DNA from: SLLW01 sp964388615
GTDB taxonomy: Bacteria > Bacteroidota > Rhodothermia > Balneolales > Natronogracilivirgulaceae
Direction of reading: 5' to 3'
Assembly (NCBI GenBank): GCA_964388615.1
Contig: CAYMBG010000026.1
Location: 1-25,917 of the forward strand
DNA length: 25,917 bases
The notes under the pieces are model-generated. The model was not told where the DNA came from and did not search any database. It was given only the letters and a program-made list of their open reading frames with translations. Of this stretch, positions 15,967-24,587 are shown in pieces. The translations under genes were made by a program, and so were the position numbers. The stretch's first letter is position 1; the number at the start of each line of letters is the position of its first letter.

Positions 15967-17850
15967 TTAGCTTTTTGGGGGGGCTTCATTTATAATGTCA
16001 TGAAAGTATGCATAAATGGCATTCGCCGCTTTTTGGCCGGCCACATTGGCAATTTTTTGCTTTTCCTGTCTGATTACATTTTCAACAGAACCAAATGATC
16101 GAATCAGTTTTTCAGATGTTTTATGACCGATTCCGGGAACATCCAGAAGCTGCGTACGAAAGGTCTGTTTGCTGCGGAGATCCCGGTGAAAACCGATGGC
16201 AAAACGGTGTGCTTCATCTCTAATCCGCTGAAGTAGTTTTAAACCAGAGGAAGTTTTGGGAATCATGACAGGAGCTGATGCCCCCGGGAAAAAAACCTCT
16301 TCAAGACGCTTGGCCAAACCAATTACTGTAATATCTTTTGCCATATCAATCTGCTTTAACGTGGCATATACACTTGATAGCTGCCCCTTTCCCCCATCAA
16401 TGACAACCAGGTCCGGTACTTGCTTCCCCTCCTTTTTTAGTCGTACATATCTTCTCTCTACCACTTCTTTCATGGAGGCGTAGTCGTTTGGTCCATCTAC
16501 ACTTTTTATGTGAAACCGCTTATATTCGCTCTTCCTTGGTTTACCATCCACAAAACAAGACATAGCCGCCACCGTGTACGCCCCCTGAAAATTGGAGATA
16601 TCAAAACATTCCATAATTCTTGGAGCTCTTTGAAGTCCAAGATCTCTTTGAAGTGCCTGAATAGAATGAGGAACCCGCCCTTTTTCAGCTTTCATCCTCT
16701 CCAGAAGCCATTCCCTTAGCAAGAGTCGGGCATTGGATACCGCCATTTGCACCATTTTTGCTTTTTCTCCCCTCTGTGGTGCCGTTATAGGGACCTTCTT
16801 CTTTTTTAACTGCCAAAGGTACTCCAACATAGGTTCATCATTTTCCGGCTGCTCACTACAGCAAACTTCATCCGGAACAACAGAGCTAAGATCACTGGTG
16901 TAATAATCCTCCATAAAAGATTGGATCAAGCCCCCTTTGGTCAGACCATCGATATTTTTCAAATACCGATGATATTTGCCAATAAGTTTTCCTTCACGCA
17001 CCTGAAGAAGCACACCACACGCCATATTCTCATCTACATCCATTTCAATGGAGAAGATATCACGATCCCTGGCATCACTGGAAACCATCTTCATTTTTTC
17101 ACTGTATTTTTCCAATGCCTGAATTCCATCGCGTAATACAGTGGCTTTTTCAAATTCCAACGCCTCCGAATATTGTTGCATCTCTTGCTTCAACTCCCGC
17201 ACCAGTCCCCGCGTACGTCCGTTCAGCAGCCGCTCAACCTGCTCCATTTTATGATGGTATTCCTCTGCCGGCGTCTCCATGGAGCAGTTCTCGAAGTAAT
17301 CATCAAAACATCCTCCCCAGTTGGGCAGCCCTTTGCTATGATCCAGGATTTTGGAGGAACAGGCACATGTGCATAGCCCAAACGCTTTACGAATGACGTC
17401 CAGCATTTGCCTCATTTTTCCTACGTGATCATAGGGGCCATAGTAGCGGCTTCCATCACGCAAAATAGTACGCGTTGGAAAAACCCTTGGGCGTTCCTCG
17501 TTCGTGACACATATGTATGGATAGGTTTTATCATCCCGGTACAGAATATTGTAGCGTGGGCGATATTTCTTTATGAGATTGTTCTCCAGTATCAGTGCTT
17601 CCGCTTCAGAGTCGGTCACAATCACTTCCAGGTCTGCGGTCTTCCTGAGCATGGTGTGCGTTTTTCCACTATGATCCGCTCCGCTTTGAAAGTAGGAGCG
17701 CACTCGCAGATTGAGACGCTTGGCCTTGCCAACATATATCACATCATTATGGGTGTCCTTGAACATATACACCCCGGGACTCGAAGGAAGATGCTCCAGC
17801 TTATTTTGAAGCTCATTTTTTTCACCCATCGCAAATGCCTTTTTTGCCAT
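15967..17850 (-). CDS. uvrC: UvrABC excinuclease subunit C
   Basis: UvrC makes both incisions in nucleotide excision repair. The 627 residues contain the N-terminal GIY-YIG nuclease (G-V-Y-M-F-K through I-Y-V-G-K-A-K-R-L), a cysteine-rich segment (C-T-C-A-C-S-S and C-F-D-D-Y-F-E-N-C), the UVR domain that contacts UvrB (A-L-E-F-E-K-A-T-V-L-R-D), the RNase H-like 5' nuclease domain (M-E-C-F-D-I-S-N-F-Q-G and V-V-I-D-G-G-K-G-Q-L), and two C-terminal helix-hairpin-helix motifs (V-P-G-I-G-H-K-T). Length and motifs are normal. The start at 17850 or 17829 is equally plausible. It is divergent from the pseudouridine synthase, with 60 bases between the starts. Confidence 0.97.
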   Translation of the reverse strand: MAKKAFAMGEKNELQNKLEHLPSSPGVYMFKDTHNDVIYVGKAKRLNLRVRSYFQSGADHSGKTHTMLRKTADLEVIVTDSEAEALILENNLIKKYRPRYNILYRDDKTYPYICVTNEERPRVFPTRTILRDGSRYYGPYDHVGKMRQMLDVIRKAFGLCTCACSSKILDHSKGLPNWGGCFDDYFENCSMETPAEEYHHKMEQVERLLNGRTRGLVRELKQEMQQYSEALEFEKATVLRDGIQALEKYSEKMKMVSSDARDRDIFSIEMDVDENMACGVLLQVREGKLIGKYHRYLKNIDGLTKGGLIQSFMEDYYTSDLSSVVPDEVCCSEQPENDEPMLEYLWQLKKKKVPITAPQRGEKAKMVQMAVSNARLLLREWLLERMKAEKGRVPHSIQALQRDLGLQRAPRIMECFDISNFQGAYTVAAMSCFVDGKPRKSEYKRFHIKSVDGPNDYASMKEVVERRYVRLKKEGKQVPDLVVIDGGKGQLSSVYATLKQIDMAKDITVIGLAKRLEEVFFPGASAPVMIPKTSSGLKLLQRIRDEAHRFAIGFHRDLRSKQTFRTQLLDVPGIGHKTSEKLIRSFGSVENVIRQEKQKIANVAGQKAANAIYAYFHDIINEAPPKS

Positions 17851-17910
17851 CTCTATTTATTGGCTTTAACTTATCTTTATGATTCATGATCCTTCTTGTA
17901 AAATCACAAA

Positions 17911-18639
17911 ATGGAACCCAAAAGTACGAAAAAAAACATCTCATCGGTTATCCCTTCAAACTACGGCGAGATACCCATAGTATACGAGGATAATCACCTG
18001 CTGGTAGTGAACAAACCAACCGGCTTACTCTCTCAGGGGGATGAAACAGGCGATCCTGATCTGCTTTCTCTCTTAAAAAAGTATCTGAAAGAGAAATACC
18101 AAAAGCCTGGTAATGTTTTCCTGGCATTGGTACAAAGACTCGACCGCGGAACAAGCGGACTGATGGTTTTTGCACGCACTTCCAAAGCTGCTTCCAGAAT
18201 TTCTGAACAAATACGCGCACGCCGCGTTGAAAAGCGGTACTTAGCGGTTGTACTCTCAGACAAAATATCCACCGGTGTATTTACCCACTATTTGAAAAAA
18301 GACAAAGATCGCAGAAAGGCACTGGTAAGTGATCATTCCCTCGACAGGTACCAAAAATCGGTGCTTGAACTTCAGCATTTGGAAACTGTAGAGAAACGCT
18401 CTTTGGTTTCAATAATACTGGAAACAGGCAGGTATCACCAAATTCGCGCTCAATTAAGTCATCTCGGTATGCCGATATGTGGCGACCGGAAATACGGTGC
18501 CCCCCGTTCAAGCGGCTCCAACCCGGCCCTGATATGTAACCAGCTTGACATTCGCCACCCGACACAGAATCATGTGATGTCATTTTCGGTACAGCCACCT
18601 TCTACAGAGCCCTGGAAACACTTTACGTTTCATTCATGA
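17911..18639 (+). CDS. RluA-family RNA pseudouridine synthase
   Basis: The enzyme isomerises uridine to pseudouridine in rRNA or tRNA. The 242 residues form only the catalytic domain, without the N-terminal S4 domain found in RluC and RluD. The catalytic motif reads Q-R-L-D-R-G-T-S-G-L; the nucleophilic Asp is kept, while the usual preceding His is Gln. Further family motifs are S-K-A-A-S-R-I-S-E-Q-I-R, K-R-Y-L-A-V-V and the R-Y-H-Q-I-R-A-Q-L-S-H-L-G box. This architecture is common among uncharacterised RluA-like enzymes of Bacteroidota and Firmicutes, so the target uridine cannot be named. It converges with dsbD, 34 bases apart. Confidence 0.88.
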   Translation: MEPKSTKKNISSVIPSNYGEIPIVYEDNHLLVVNKPTGLLSQGDETGDPDLLSLLKKYLKEKYQKPGNVFLALVQRLDRGTSGLMVFARTSKAASRISEQIRARRVEKRYLAVVLSDKISTGVFTHYLKKDKDRRKALVSDHSLDRYQKSVLELQHLETVEKRSLVSIILETGRYHQIRAQLSHLGMPICGDRKYGAPRSSGSNPALICNQLDIRHPTQNHVMSFSVQPPSTEPWKHFTFHS

Positions 18640-18673
18640 TGGAACACCTGTAACAAGCCAGGGTACTGATAAA

Positions 18674-20521
18674 TTAATTGTATGCCTTATCAATTCGGTT
18701 GGCAAACTCATCCGGACCCACAAAGCCCACGACCCGGGCCTCCCTGATCTCTTCTCCATGTTCATCCAAAAAGACAACGGTCGGTACACCGGCGACATCA
18801 TAGCGTCGTCTCAACTCCTCTGACTCCGGAGAATCAAAGTGCGTAAGATCCACTTTCAATTTCAGCATATCGTCGGTAAGGGAGATCACTCTGGCATCGG
18901 TGAAAGTGATGCGCTCTAACTCCAGACAAGGAATACACCAATCCGCGTAAAAATCCAAAACGACGGGCTGCCCCTGCATTTGTGCCTCCTCGAGTCTTTC
19001 CGCCTCATAGGGCTCCCACTGCATTCCTTCTTTTTGGATGTTCATGACAAATAATATGCCAATGACCACGGCAACCGTACCTAATACCATCTTGACCTTT
19101 GAAAACACCGGGGTTCCTCTGCCAGAGGATTCCAGAAAACCCAGATAAACTCCACCGATGATGAGGCTGATCGGAATCACCCAGTATGCATCACTTACTG
19201 AGAAAAAGGGAATAGCCAAATAGAAAAGTGCCAGAGCTACCAACACAACACCAAATATTTTTTTAACCCAGATCATCCACATACCTGACCGGGGTAACTT
19301 CGGCAACAGTCCGGAGAATGTGCCCAGTATCAGGTAAGGTAGGCCGAGTCCCATAGAGAGTACAAAAAAGGACCAAAACCCAAAAACCGGATCACCCTGG
19401 GCTCCGATAAATGCCAGTAAGGCAATGATGGGAGGACCAATACAGGGAGCAGCAAACACTCCAACCAGCAGGCCTGAAAAATAGGTTCCAAAAATACCTG
19501 TGGAGTTACCGGTTCCGATTTTCTTTGTAAGCCAATAGGGGACCTGTATTTCATAAAGCCCGAACATACTTAATGCCAAAGCAAACAGCAGCAGGCCTAT
19601 TGCCCCAAGTACCCATGGATGTTGCAACCATGAACCGAACAACTCGCCGCTAAATGAGGCCAAAACCCCTAAAACACTATACATAGTGGCAATTCCAAGC
19701 ACATAAATAAGGGCTTTGGAAAAAACCCGAAGTAAATTTGTGTCATTTTGTCCACCAAAAATGGAAACGGTGACCGACAACATGGGATAAACGCAAGGGG
19801 TGAGATTCAGGGCCAGCCCAATTAAAAACAGAGCCAGAAAAGCCAGTATTATGCCTCTTTCCTGAAACATGGCCTCAATCTCATTGGCGGAAGTTGGTTG
19901 CACACTAAGGTCGGATGTTCCTGAAGTCCCATCATAAGCCGCAAAAATATCCTCATTTATGCTTTGCACATCTGCTCCGGATGCCACAACCTCGAACTCT
20001 AATTCTATCGGTATATGTGATGGGGCCAAACAGTTCTGATCATCACATGCCTGAACCCGCGCTGTTCCATCGAGGGATGCCGTCCCTTCCATGGAATACA
20101 TTCCCGGTTCGAGGTTTGAGGAGGTGCGAATATTCATAAATACCGTGGTACTTCCCTCATAAACCAGCAGCTCCTCTCCACCGGCAAAGGCGAATTCGTA
20201 TTCTTTCGGCTCAGGATATTTGATATCGGCAATGATAAACCCATCCACCGGCTCAAGCGCGACCTCTGTTCCAATCAGGTAATCAAGTGTGGGCTGATGG
20301 GCGTTGATGTGCCAGCCATCGGCGATATCCAGCACTACCGCCACCTGAAACTCTGAACCCGCAGATACCCCATCCACATTGAGATACGTCTCCAGGTCCA
20401 CCATTTCAGAACTGCCTCGAAGCTGTGCGTAAGAATCGTTCGGGACGAAACCAATGATGGAGGAAGCGTATAAGGTAACAAGTAGAAAAAATAATACCCT
20501 TAAGCGGATTAAAGCGGTCAT
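18674..20521 (-). CDS. dsbD: Thiol:disulfide interchange protein DsbD
   Basis: DsbD passes electrons from cytoplasmic thioredoxin across the inner membrane to periplasmic thiol proteins. The 615 residues have a signal peptide (to about 32), an N-terminal immunoglobulin-like domain with the Cys pair C159 and C164 (A-C-D-D-Q-N-C), a membrane domain of about eight helices with the paired cysteines in N-L-T-P-C-V-Y-P and A-A-P-C-I-G-P-P, and a C-terminal thioredoxin domain with C529-I-P-C532. All three redox pairs are present, so the electron relay appears complete. The next gene upstream on this strand, 29 bases away, encodes a thioredoxin-like lipoprotein that is a plausible redox partner. Confidence 0.93.
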   Translation of the reverse strand: MTALIRLRVLFFLLVTLYASSIIGFVPNDSYAQLRGSSEMVDLETYLNVDGVSAGSEFQVAVVLDIADGWHINAHQPTLDYLIGTEVALEPVDGFIIADIKYPEPKEYEFAFAGGEELLVYEGSTTVFMNIRTSSNLEPGMYSMEGTASLDGTARVQACDDQNCLAPSHIPIELEFEVVASGADVQSINEDIFAAYDGTSGTSDLSVQPTSANEIEAMFQERGIILAFLALFLIGLALNLTPCVYPMLSVTVSIFGGQNDTNLLRVFSKALIYVLGIATMYSVLGVLASFSGELFGSWLQHPWVLGAIGLLLFALALSMFGLYEIQVPYWLTKKIGTGNSTGIFGTYFSGLLVGVFAAPCIGPPIIALLAFIGAQGDPVFGFWSFFVLSMGLGLPYLILGTFSGLLPKLPRSGMWMIWVKKIFGVVLVALALFYLAIPFFSVSDAYWVIPISLIIGGVYLGFLESSGRGTPVFSKVKMVLGTVAVVIGILFVMNIQKEGMQWEPYEAERLEEAQMQGQPVVLDFYADWCIPCLELERITFTDARVISLTDDMLKLKVDLTHFDSPESEELRRRYDVAGVPTVVFLDEHGEEIREARVVGFVGPDEFANRIDKAYN

Positions 20522-20550
20522 ATGACAAAAAGGAAATGGCAGTAAATAAT

Positions 20551-21063
20551 TCAGTTGGAATTTTTATACTCCTGAAAGCTAACAGATTGATAGCTTTCAG
20601 AACCTACGAAGGTGAGCATTTGACGAAACTCATGGGCTTCAATGTAACCAGATTGTACGGCAATGGGTTCCCCGTTTGGAGAAATAAATATCGTAGTTGG
20701 ATACGAACCAACACCAAACTGCAAGGCGAGTTCCCGCATGGAATAGGTTTCATCCAGAAAAGTAACCTCCCGGTCTGACTCGGCATTGATTCTTACAGGT
20801 TGAAAGTAGCGTACCAGTGCCTGTTGTACCCCCTCGTCACCATACGTTTCGGTATTCATTCTGCGACAAAATCCGCACCACTCGGTATAGACATCAAGCA
20901 CAATATGCTTGCCTTGATCATAGGCCTGCTCCTGGGCCTTCTCCAGGCTGACCCAGAAATCATAATCCGTGCCGGCGGAGTCACCAAGCGCCGAGTCGCC
21001 ACTCGTATTGCAGGAGAACATCAATAAAGGGACCAAAAATAGTGCGTGTAAAACGGGTCTCAT
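20551..21063 (-). CDS. Thioredoxin-like lipoprotein
   Basis: The 170-residue protein has a lipoprotein signal peptide with lipobox L-M-F-S-C (Cys18), an Asp/Ser-rich linker, and a thioredoxin-fold domain with the active site W62-C63-G-F-C66 and the cis-Pro loop G-S-Y-P-T-T. It resembles the Thioredoxin_7/DUF255-type periplasmic proteins. Being lipid-anchored and 29 bases upstream of dsbD in the same direction, it is probably reduced by DsbD and serves periplasmic thiol maintenance or cytochrome maturation; that role is inferred from context. There is no Shine-Dalgarno sequence before the ATG at 21063. Confidence 0.85.
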   Translation of the reverse strand: MRPVLHALFLVPLLMFSCNTSGDSALGDSAGTDYDFWVSLEKAQEQAYDQGKHIVLDVYTEWCGFCRRMNTETYGDEGVQQALVRYFQPVRINAESDREVTFLDETYSMRELALQFGVGSYPTTIFISPNGEPIAVQSGYIEAHEFRQMLTFVGSESYQSVSFQEYKNSN

Positions 21064-21202
21064 AAGAGTAGGTGTTGATTCATTCGTGAAAAAGATGGTC
21101 TCAGCTCACAGGGATACTTGCATGAAAAGACCCTGTTCGTGTTTAGCCTGTTCATAACAGACGCCGGGAAATAACAAAATATTACCCGTCGCATATTAGA
21201 TA

Positions 21203-22006
21203 CTAAAATCTAACTTCCAAAACATTGTTGATATTGTAGATAAATTCTGTTGAATCCAGAGGCGGGTCAGAATCGAATGTACTTACAAACTGCAAATTAA
21301 ATCTAAGTTTTTCAGAGATACGAAATCGAACCTGCCAATCCGAAGTAAACCTTGGTTTAAAAAAAGAATCGGGTCTTGCCTGGTAATAGCTGATTGCCGC
21401 CAGATCGATCGACTCGGTTAACCTTCCCCGAATATTAACACTGGTAGTCGATTTTATAAAGTTGTTCTCTTTTCTTTTAATTCCTTCGTTTGAATCATTT
21501 TCCCAAATCTCATTTTCAAACATAAAGCCGGTGCTCACAAATGCCGAAAAACTTTCCTCCTGATGGAGACGGACACGAATATTACTCCCGGCCAGAGCCC
21601 TTCGTTTCAGACCCCAGTCCAGATTGTATTGTGCCTGTAGAAACAACTCCGGTGCATAGGTATGATCACGAAAAAACACCGAGCGCAGGTGTACATGTCC
21701 GTCATTCATGACATTTTCTCCCTCTACCCTCAAAAAGTTATTGCGGCCCAAAAGAAGGAAGTCATGATCCCGCGCAATGTATGCAAGGTCAGCTGAATTG
21801 TTAAAGCGGATCACCTGGTTCTTGTTTTGCGAAACGCTTAAGCCGAAACCTAAACCGCCAGTCCATATTTTCACAGTGTCAATTTGTACCCGGTGTCTTT
21901 CAACGTTGATGACCTGGGACTTCACGGTGTCCGGTACACTCAGTATCAATAAAAGGAAAGGCACCAAAAGCAGTTTGGCAATTTTCATATTACTATTTGT
22001 CATCAT
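21203..22006 (-). CDS. Exported beta-barrel protein, DUF481-like
   Basis: The 267-residue protein has a signal peptide with hydrophobic core L-L-L-V-P-F-L-L-L-I-L-S, ending near V-K-S-Q. The remainder is a series of amphipathic strands, finishing in N-N-V-L-E-V-R-F with a terminal Phe, as expected for an outer-membrane barrel. The pattern with R-F-N-L-Q-F-V-S-T-F-D-S-D-P-P near the end resembles DUF481 proteins, which have no known activity. The start could be any of the ATGs at 22006, 22003 or 21988; the last gives the most typical signal peptide. It stands alone on this strand, with 139 bases to the thioredoxin lipoprotein gene. Confidence 0.65.
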   Translation of the reverse strand: MMTNSNMKIAKLLLVPFLLLILSVPDTVKSQVINVERHRVQIDTVKIWTGGLGFGLSVSQNKNQVIRFNNSADLAYIARDHDFLLLGRNNFLRVEGENVMNDGHVHLRSVFFRDHTYAPELFLQAQYNLDWGLKRRALAGSNIRVRLHQEESFSAFVSTGFMFENEIWENDSNEGIKRKENNFIKSTTSVNIRGRLTESIDLAAISYYQARPDSFFKPRFTSDWQVRFRISEKLRFNLQFVSTFDSDPPLDSTEFIYNINNVLEVRF

Positions 22007-22089
22007 TCAAGGATGGTACTCAGCAAGTCGGTCTGAGTTATTTTCCATATTGGCTTAATTAAAAATGTGAACTACACGCATAACAGCAG

Positions 22090-22121
22090 GTAATCAGGGC
22101 TGATCCAATGACATTGATTAC
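22090..22121. promoter_or_regulatory. 7-bp inverted repeat between the M20 and DUF481-like genes
   Basis: GTAATCA (22090-22096) and TGATTAC (22115-22121) are perfect inverted repeats, 18 bases apart, after the M20 stop and upstream of the barrel gene. It may be an operator for the barrel gene or a weak end-of-transcript structure; no T-run follows. Confidence 0.25.
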
Positions 22122-22141
22122 TCGAATCATAACCGTGCATT

Positions 22142-23026
22142 TCAAGCTGTGGTATTCTTCAGCAGCCGGGTATAAAACGATATCATTTCATGATAATTCT
22201 TTTGGGATATACGTTCATCCGTACCGTGAACACGATCGAGATCACTTTCTACAGCTCTGAGCGGAATAAACCGGAAAATATTATCNNNNNNNNNNNNNNN
22301 NNNNNNNNNNNNNNNNNNNNNNNNNNNNNNNNNNNNNNNNNNNNNNNNNNNNNNNNNNNNNNNNNNNNNNNNNNNNNNNNNNNNNTCATCCAGCAGGTAC
22401 TCCAGTGAAACGCCTCTTTGTTTAAGAAGCTTGCCAATCTCACTGGCACCTCGGTGACCATCAATCTCCTCATCATGACCAAATCCAAGAATTATGGTCC
22501 TTTGAGGTCGAAAGCCGCTGTCAAGTAGCCATTCAATTGCTTCGAGAATACCAAGAACGCCACCTTGTACATCCATGGCTCCGCGTCCCCAAATGTACCC
22601 ACCAGATATCACCCCATCAAACGGCGGATGGGACCACTCCTCTTCGGTACCCGGCTCCACAGGTACCACGTCCAGATGACTGGTCAGCATAACCGGTTTT
22701 AGATCAGGATCACTCCCCTTCCAGGTATAGAGTAGGCTGTAGTCATTCACCACCTCTTTTTCAAGCTGGTTATGTATTTTTGGAAAGGCCTTTTCCAAAA
22801 AACGATGCATATCAGCAAAAGCCACTTCATTGATATCTCCAAGATCCTGATTCGAGACCGTTTGATACCGAATAGCTTTACTCAAACGCCCGGCAGCTTC
22901 ATCAATATTGACATTATCAGTAAGATGTTGCCGCGATTCGCCAAATTGCCTGCTGAATCCAACCGTTCTGAAAAGTATAACTATGATTAGAAAAATCAGC
23001 AGGCTTCCAAAGAGTAGAAAAAGCAT
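22142..23026 (-). CDS. M20-family metallopeptidase (PM20D1/CPS1-like), middle missing in an assembly gap
   Basis: The N-terminal part has a signal anchor (L-I-F-L-I-I-V-I-L-F) and the dinuclear-zinc motifs S-H-L-D-V-V-P-V, G-R-G-A-M-D-V-Q-G-G and G-H-D-E-E-I-D-G, with the last visible residue before the gap an Asp (Y-L-L-D) at a metal-ligand position. After the gap comes the family C-terminus, F-R-F-I-P-L-R through V-H-G-T-D-E-R-I, which carries the last metal-binding His. It matches the large-M20 class that includes yeast CPS1 and vertebrate PM20D1, which hydrolyse peptides or N-acyl amino acids. Those proteins are near 500 residues, so about 200-250 residues, including the dimerisation domain, are absent. 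The 100 Ns are therefore a placeholder and not the true gap length. I would not call it a pseudogene. Confidence 0.88.
   Translation of the reverse strand: MLFLLFGSLLIFLIIVILFRTVGFSRQFGESRQHLTDNVNIDEAAGRLSKAIRYQTVSNQDLGDINEVAFADMHRFLEKAFPKIHNQLEKEVVNDYSLLYTWKGSDPDLKPVMLTSHLDVVPVEPGTEEEWSHPPFDGVISGGYIWGRGAMDVQGGVLGILEAIEWLLDSGFRPQRTIILGFGHDEEIDGHRGASEIGKLLKQRGVSLEYLLDXXXXXXXXXXXXXXXXXXXXXXXXXXXXXXXXXXDNIFRFIPLRAVESDLDRVHGTDERISQKNYHEMISFYTRLLKNTTA
22286..22385. other. Assembly gap, true length unknown
   Basis: Exactly 100 Ns. Unlike the gap in lon, the flanks share no overlap, so sequence is really missing. Comparison with full-length M20 relatives suggests roughly 600-750 missing bases. Confidence 0.8.
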
Positions 23027-23234
23027 ATACGATCGCTCAGGACATTGTGGCTAAATAAAAAACGGATTGGTGCGAAGATAATAAAATAACAAAAGGAAAC
23101 AGCGTACGATTTCCGTTTAATACTGGACAGCCCTGCATTATTCGTATATCGATGGTGGCTTCCTGCCGTTCAGATGGCAAAAAGCAGGGGATTTCTCAGC
23201 CCTTCCTTACCGATAAAAACTGATTTGAAAGCAA

Positions 23235-23261
23235 ATGCAAGGCGATGTTATCGCCTTGCAT
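23235..23261 (-). terminator. Terminator-like hairpin after the cold-shock gene
   Basis: Read on the minus strand, ATGCAAGGCGAT and ATCGCCTTGCAT form a perfect 12-bp stem with an AAC loop, starting nine bases after the csp stop. It is followed by a modestly T-rich run (TTGCTTTC). A strong stem in the right place makes termination likely. Confidence 0.7.
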
Positions 23262-23270
23262 CTACAAACA

Positions 23271-23483
23271 TCAGACTTTTAATACTTCTTTAGCCTGGAG
23301 GCCTTTTTCACTCTCGGCGACTGTAAATTCTACTTTTTCGCCTTCGTTCAATACCCGATACCCTTCCTCTTGTATTTCACTAAAATGAACAAATAAGTCT
23401 TCACCGCTATCACGGCTAATGAACCCATATCCTTTGGCGCCGTTAAACCACTTTACGACACCCGTTTCTCTTTCTTCTGACAT
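23271..23483 (-). CDS. Cold-shock domain protein (Csp family)
   Basis: The 70-residue protein is a single OB-fold cold-shock domain, which binds single-stranded RNA and DNA and melts mRNA structure. It has the RNP1 motif K-G-Y-G-F-I (17-22) and RNP2 motif D-L-F-V-H-F (29-34), along with K-W-F-N near the start. Length and motifs are standard. It has its own putative promoter (23583-23611), a leader of about 90 bases, and a strong hairpin after the stop, so it is a single-gene unit despite lying downstream of the sigma gene in the same direction. Confidence 0.95.
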   Translation of the reverse strand: MSEERETGVVKWFNGAKGYGFISRDSGEDLFVHFSEIQEEGYRVLNEGEKVEFTVAESEKGLQAKEVLKV

Positions 23484-23582
23484 AATTAATTGGACTCAAT
23501 TTATAGTTACATTTGCATCTGATTGCACACGATTTTCATTCTTTTATCTTGCAGATTAGTGATGAAACTCGATGCTTAAACG

Positions 23583-23611
23583 ATTATAAGTTTTTCCACA
23601 TAGACACGCAA
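23583..23611 (-). promoter_or_regulatory. Promoter of the cold-shock gene
   Basis: On the minus strand, TTGCGT and a perfect TATAAT are separated by 17 bases. The predicted start of transcription is near 23575, leaving a leader of about 90 bases before the ATG. This is the best sigma-70-like promoter in the window. Confidence 0.5.
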
Positions 23612-23633
23612 TCTATTTGCAAAAACTTGTTAA

Positions 23634-24194
23634 TCACTTGTATTTTTGGACACATTCCTGTAATTGTTTCATAATTCTGGTTTTGAGCGTACGTGTTTTG
23701 GCATATGAAAACCCGAATATCTGCCCCGCTTGTCTCAAATCCACTGACTTTGACGAAAAAAAGTGCATTATAAATTCCTTGTTTGTGTTACTCAATTTTT
23801 CCAAACAAGTTTTAAGTCTTTCCTGTCGCTCCTCATCAATAAGGTTCTGCAGCTGATCCGGATCCTGCTGAAAGAGATGCTCATTCTCCAAGGCAGCTCG
23901 ATCTGTCTTACGCTCCTGTTTAATGAAACGGTAATACTCATTTTTGGAAGCATTAACAAGGTATTTCAGTATCGCTTTGGGATCCTTAATCCTGTTTTCC
24001 CGAATTTTTTCAAAAACTGCTAAAAAAGCCTGATGGGCACATTCCTCGGCAATATCCTCAGAAGCGTTCATATTAACATGCAAATAGACAACAACTCTTT
24101 TCAAAAGGCTGTGAGCAAGTGTGTCAGCAGCGGCTTTGTCACCCTGGTGAATGGCGTTAATTAATCTGGAATAGTCTAAAGGTGATTGAGACAA
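23634..24194 (-). CDS. ECF sigma-70 family RNA polymerase sigma factor (second)
   Basis: The 186-residue protein has region 2 (A-A-A-D-T-L-A-H-S through I-A-E-E-C-A-H-Q-A-F-L-A-V-F and I-L-K-Y-L-V-N-A-S-K-N-E-Y-Y-R-F) and a region 4-like C-terminus (L-S-N-T-N-K-E-F-I-M-H-F-F through Q-A-G-Q-I-F-G-F-S-Y-A-K-T-R-T-L-K). It is a divergent ECF member, not close to the one at 15116. The start is a TTG at 24194: no ATG exists between the upstream in-frame stop and the conserved region, and AAGG lies three bases before it. No anti-sigma gene is adjacent. It is divergent from the small lipoprotein and exported TPR genes, which are its most likely targets or partners. Confidence 0.85.
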   Translation of the reverse strand: MSQSPLDYSRLINAIHQGDKAAADTLAHSLLKRVVVYLHVNMNASEDIAEECAHQAFLAVFEKIRENRIKDPKAILKYLVNASKNEYYRFIKQERKTDRAALENEHLFQQDPDQLQNLIDEERQERLKTCLEKLSNTNKEFIMHFFSSKSVDLRQAGQIFGFSYAKTRTLKTRIMKQLQECVQKYK

Positions 24195-24587
24195 AACCTT
24201 GTTAATACGAATTAAATAGATTTACATTTTTTTGACATATCTGTGCGAACCTGTTTTAATACACAGACCTGAGTATATTTATATACCGAATAAATCAACT
24301 AAAGAAACAAAATTTCTCAGCGTTAGGAAAATAAATCATTTCCCGTTTGTTACAATACTTTAATCTGCCTCCAGCAATAATAAAACTTAATTTATCGGCA
24401 CATAATAACGCTTTTAAACTGGAAAAAGCCTTTTTTTCAAAAAAAAGTATTCTTTTTAAAAAAAAATATGTAACAAAATGGTACCTGTTGACTCCTTATT
24501 TACAAAGCATGAATTAGCGGGGAATAATCGGTAGACCCGTTTGTTGATTAGTCTAAATCGTAAACACAAATCAAATACTCCATCATT
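24195..24587. promoter_or_regulatory. 393-bp divergent intergenic region between the ECF sigma and lipoprotein genes
   Basis: No reading frame is evident. It contains a perfect palindrome, GTATAT-TT-ATATAC (24273-24286), an inverted repeat TCTGTG (24240-24245)/CACAGA (24262-24267), and alternating homopolymer tracts T7, A8, T5 and A9 (24431-24466), a composition that favours bent or easily melted DNA. TTGACT (about 24489-24494) could be a -35 element for the lipoprotein gene, but no good -10 box sits at the right distance. It probably holds promoters in both directions. Confidence 0.45.
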
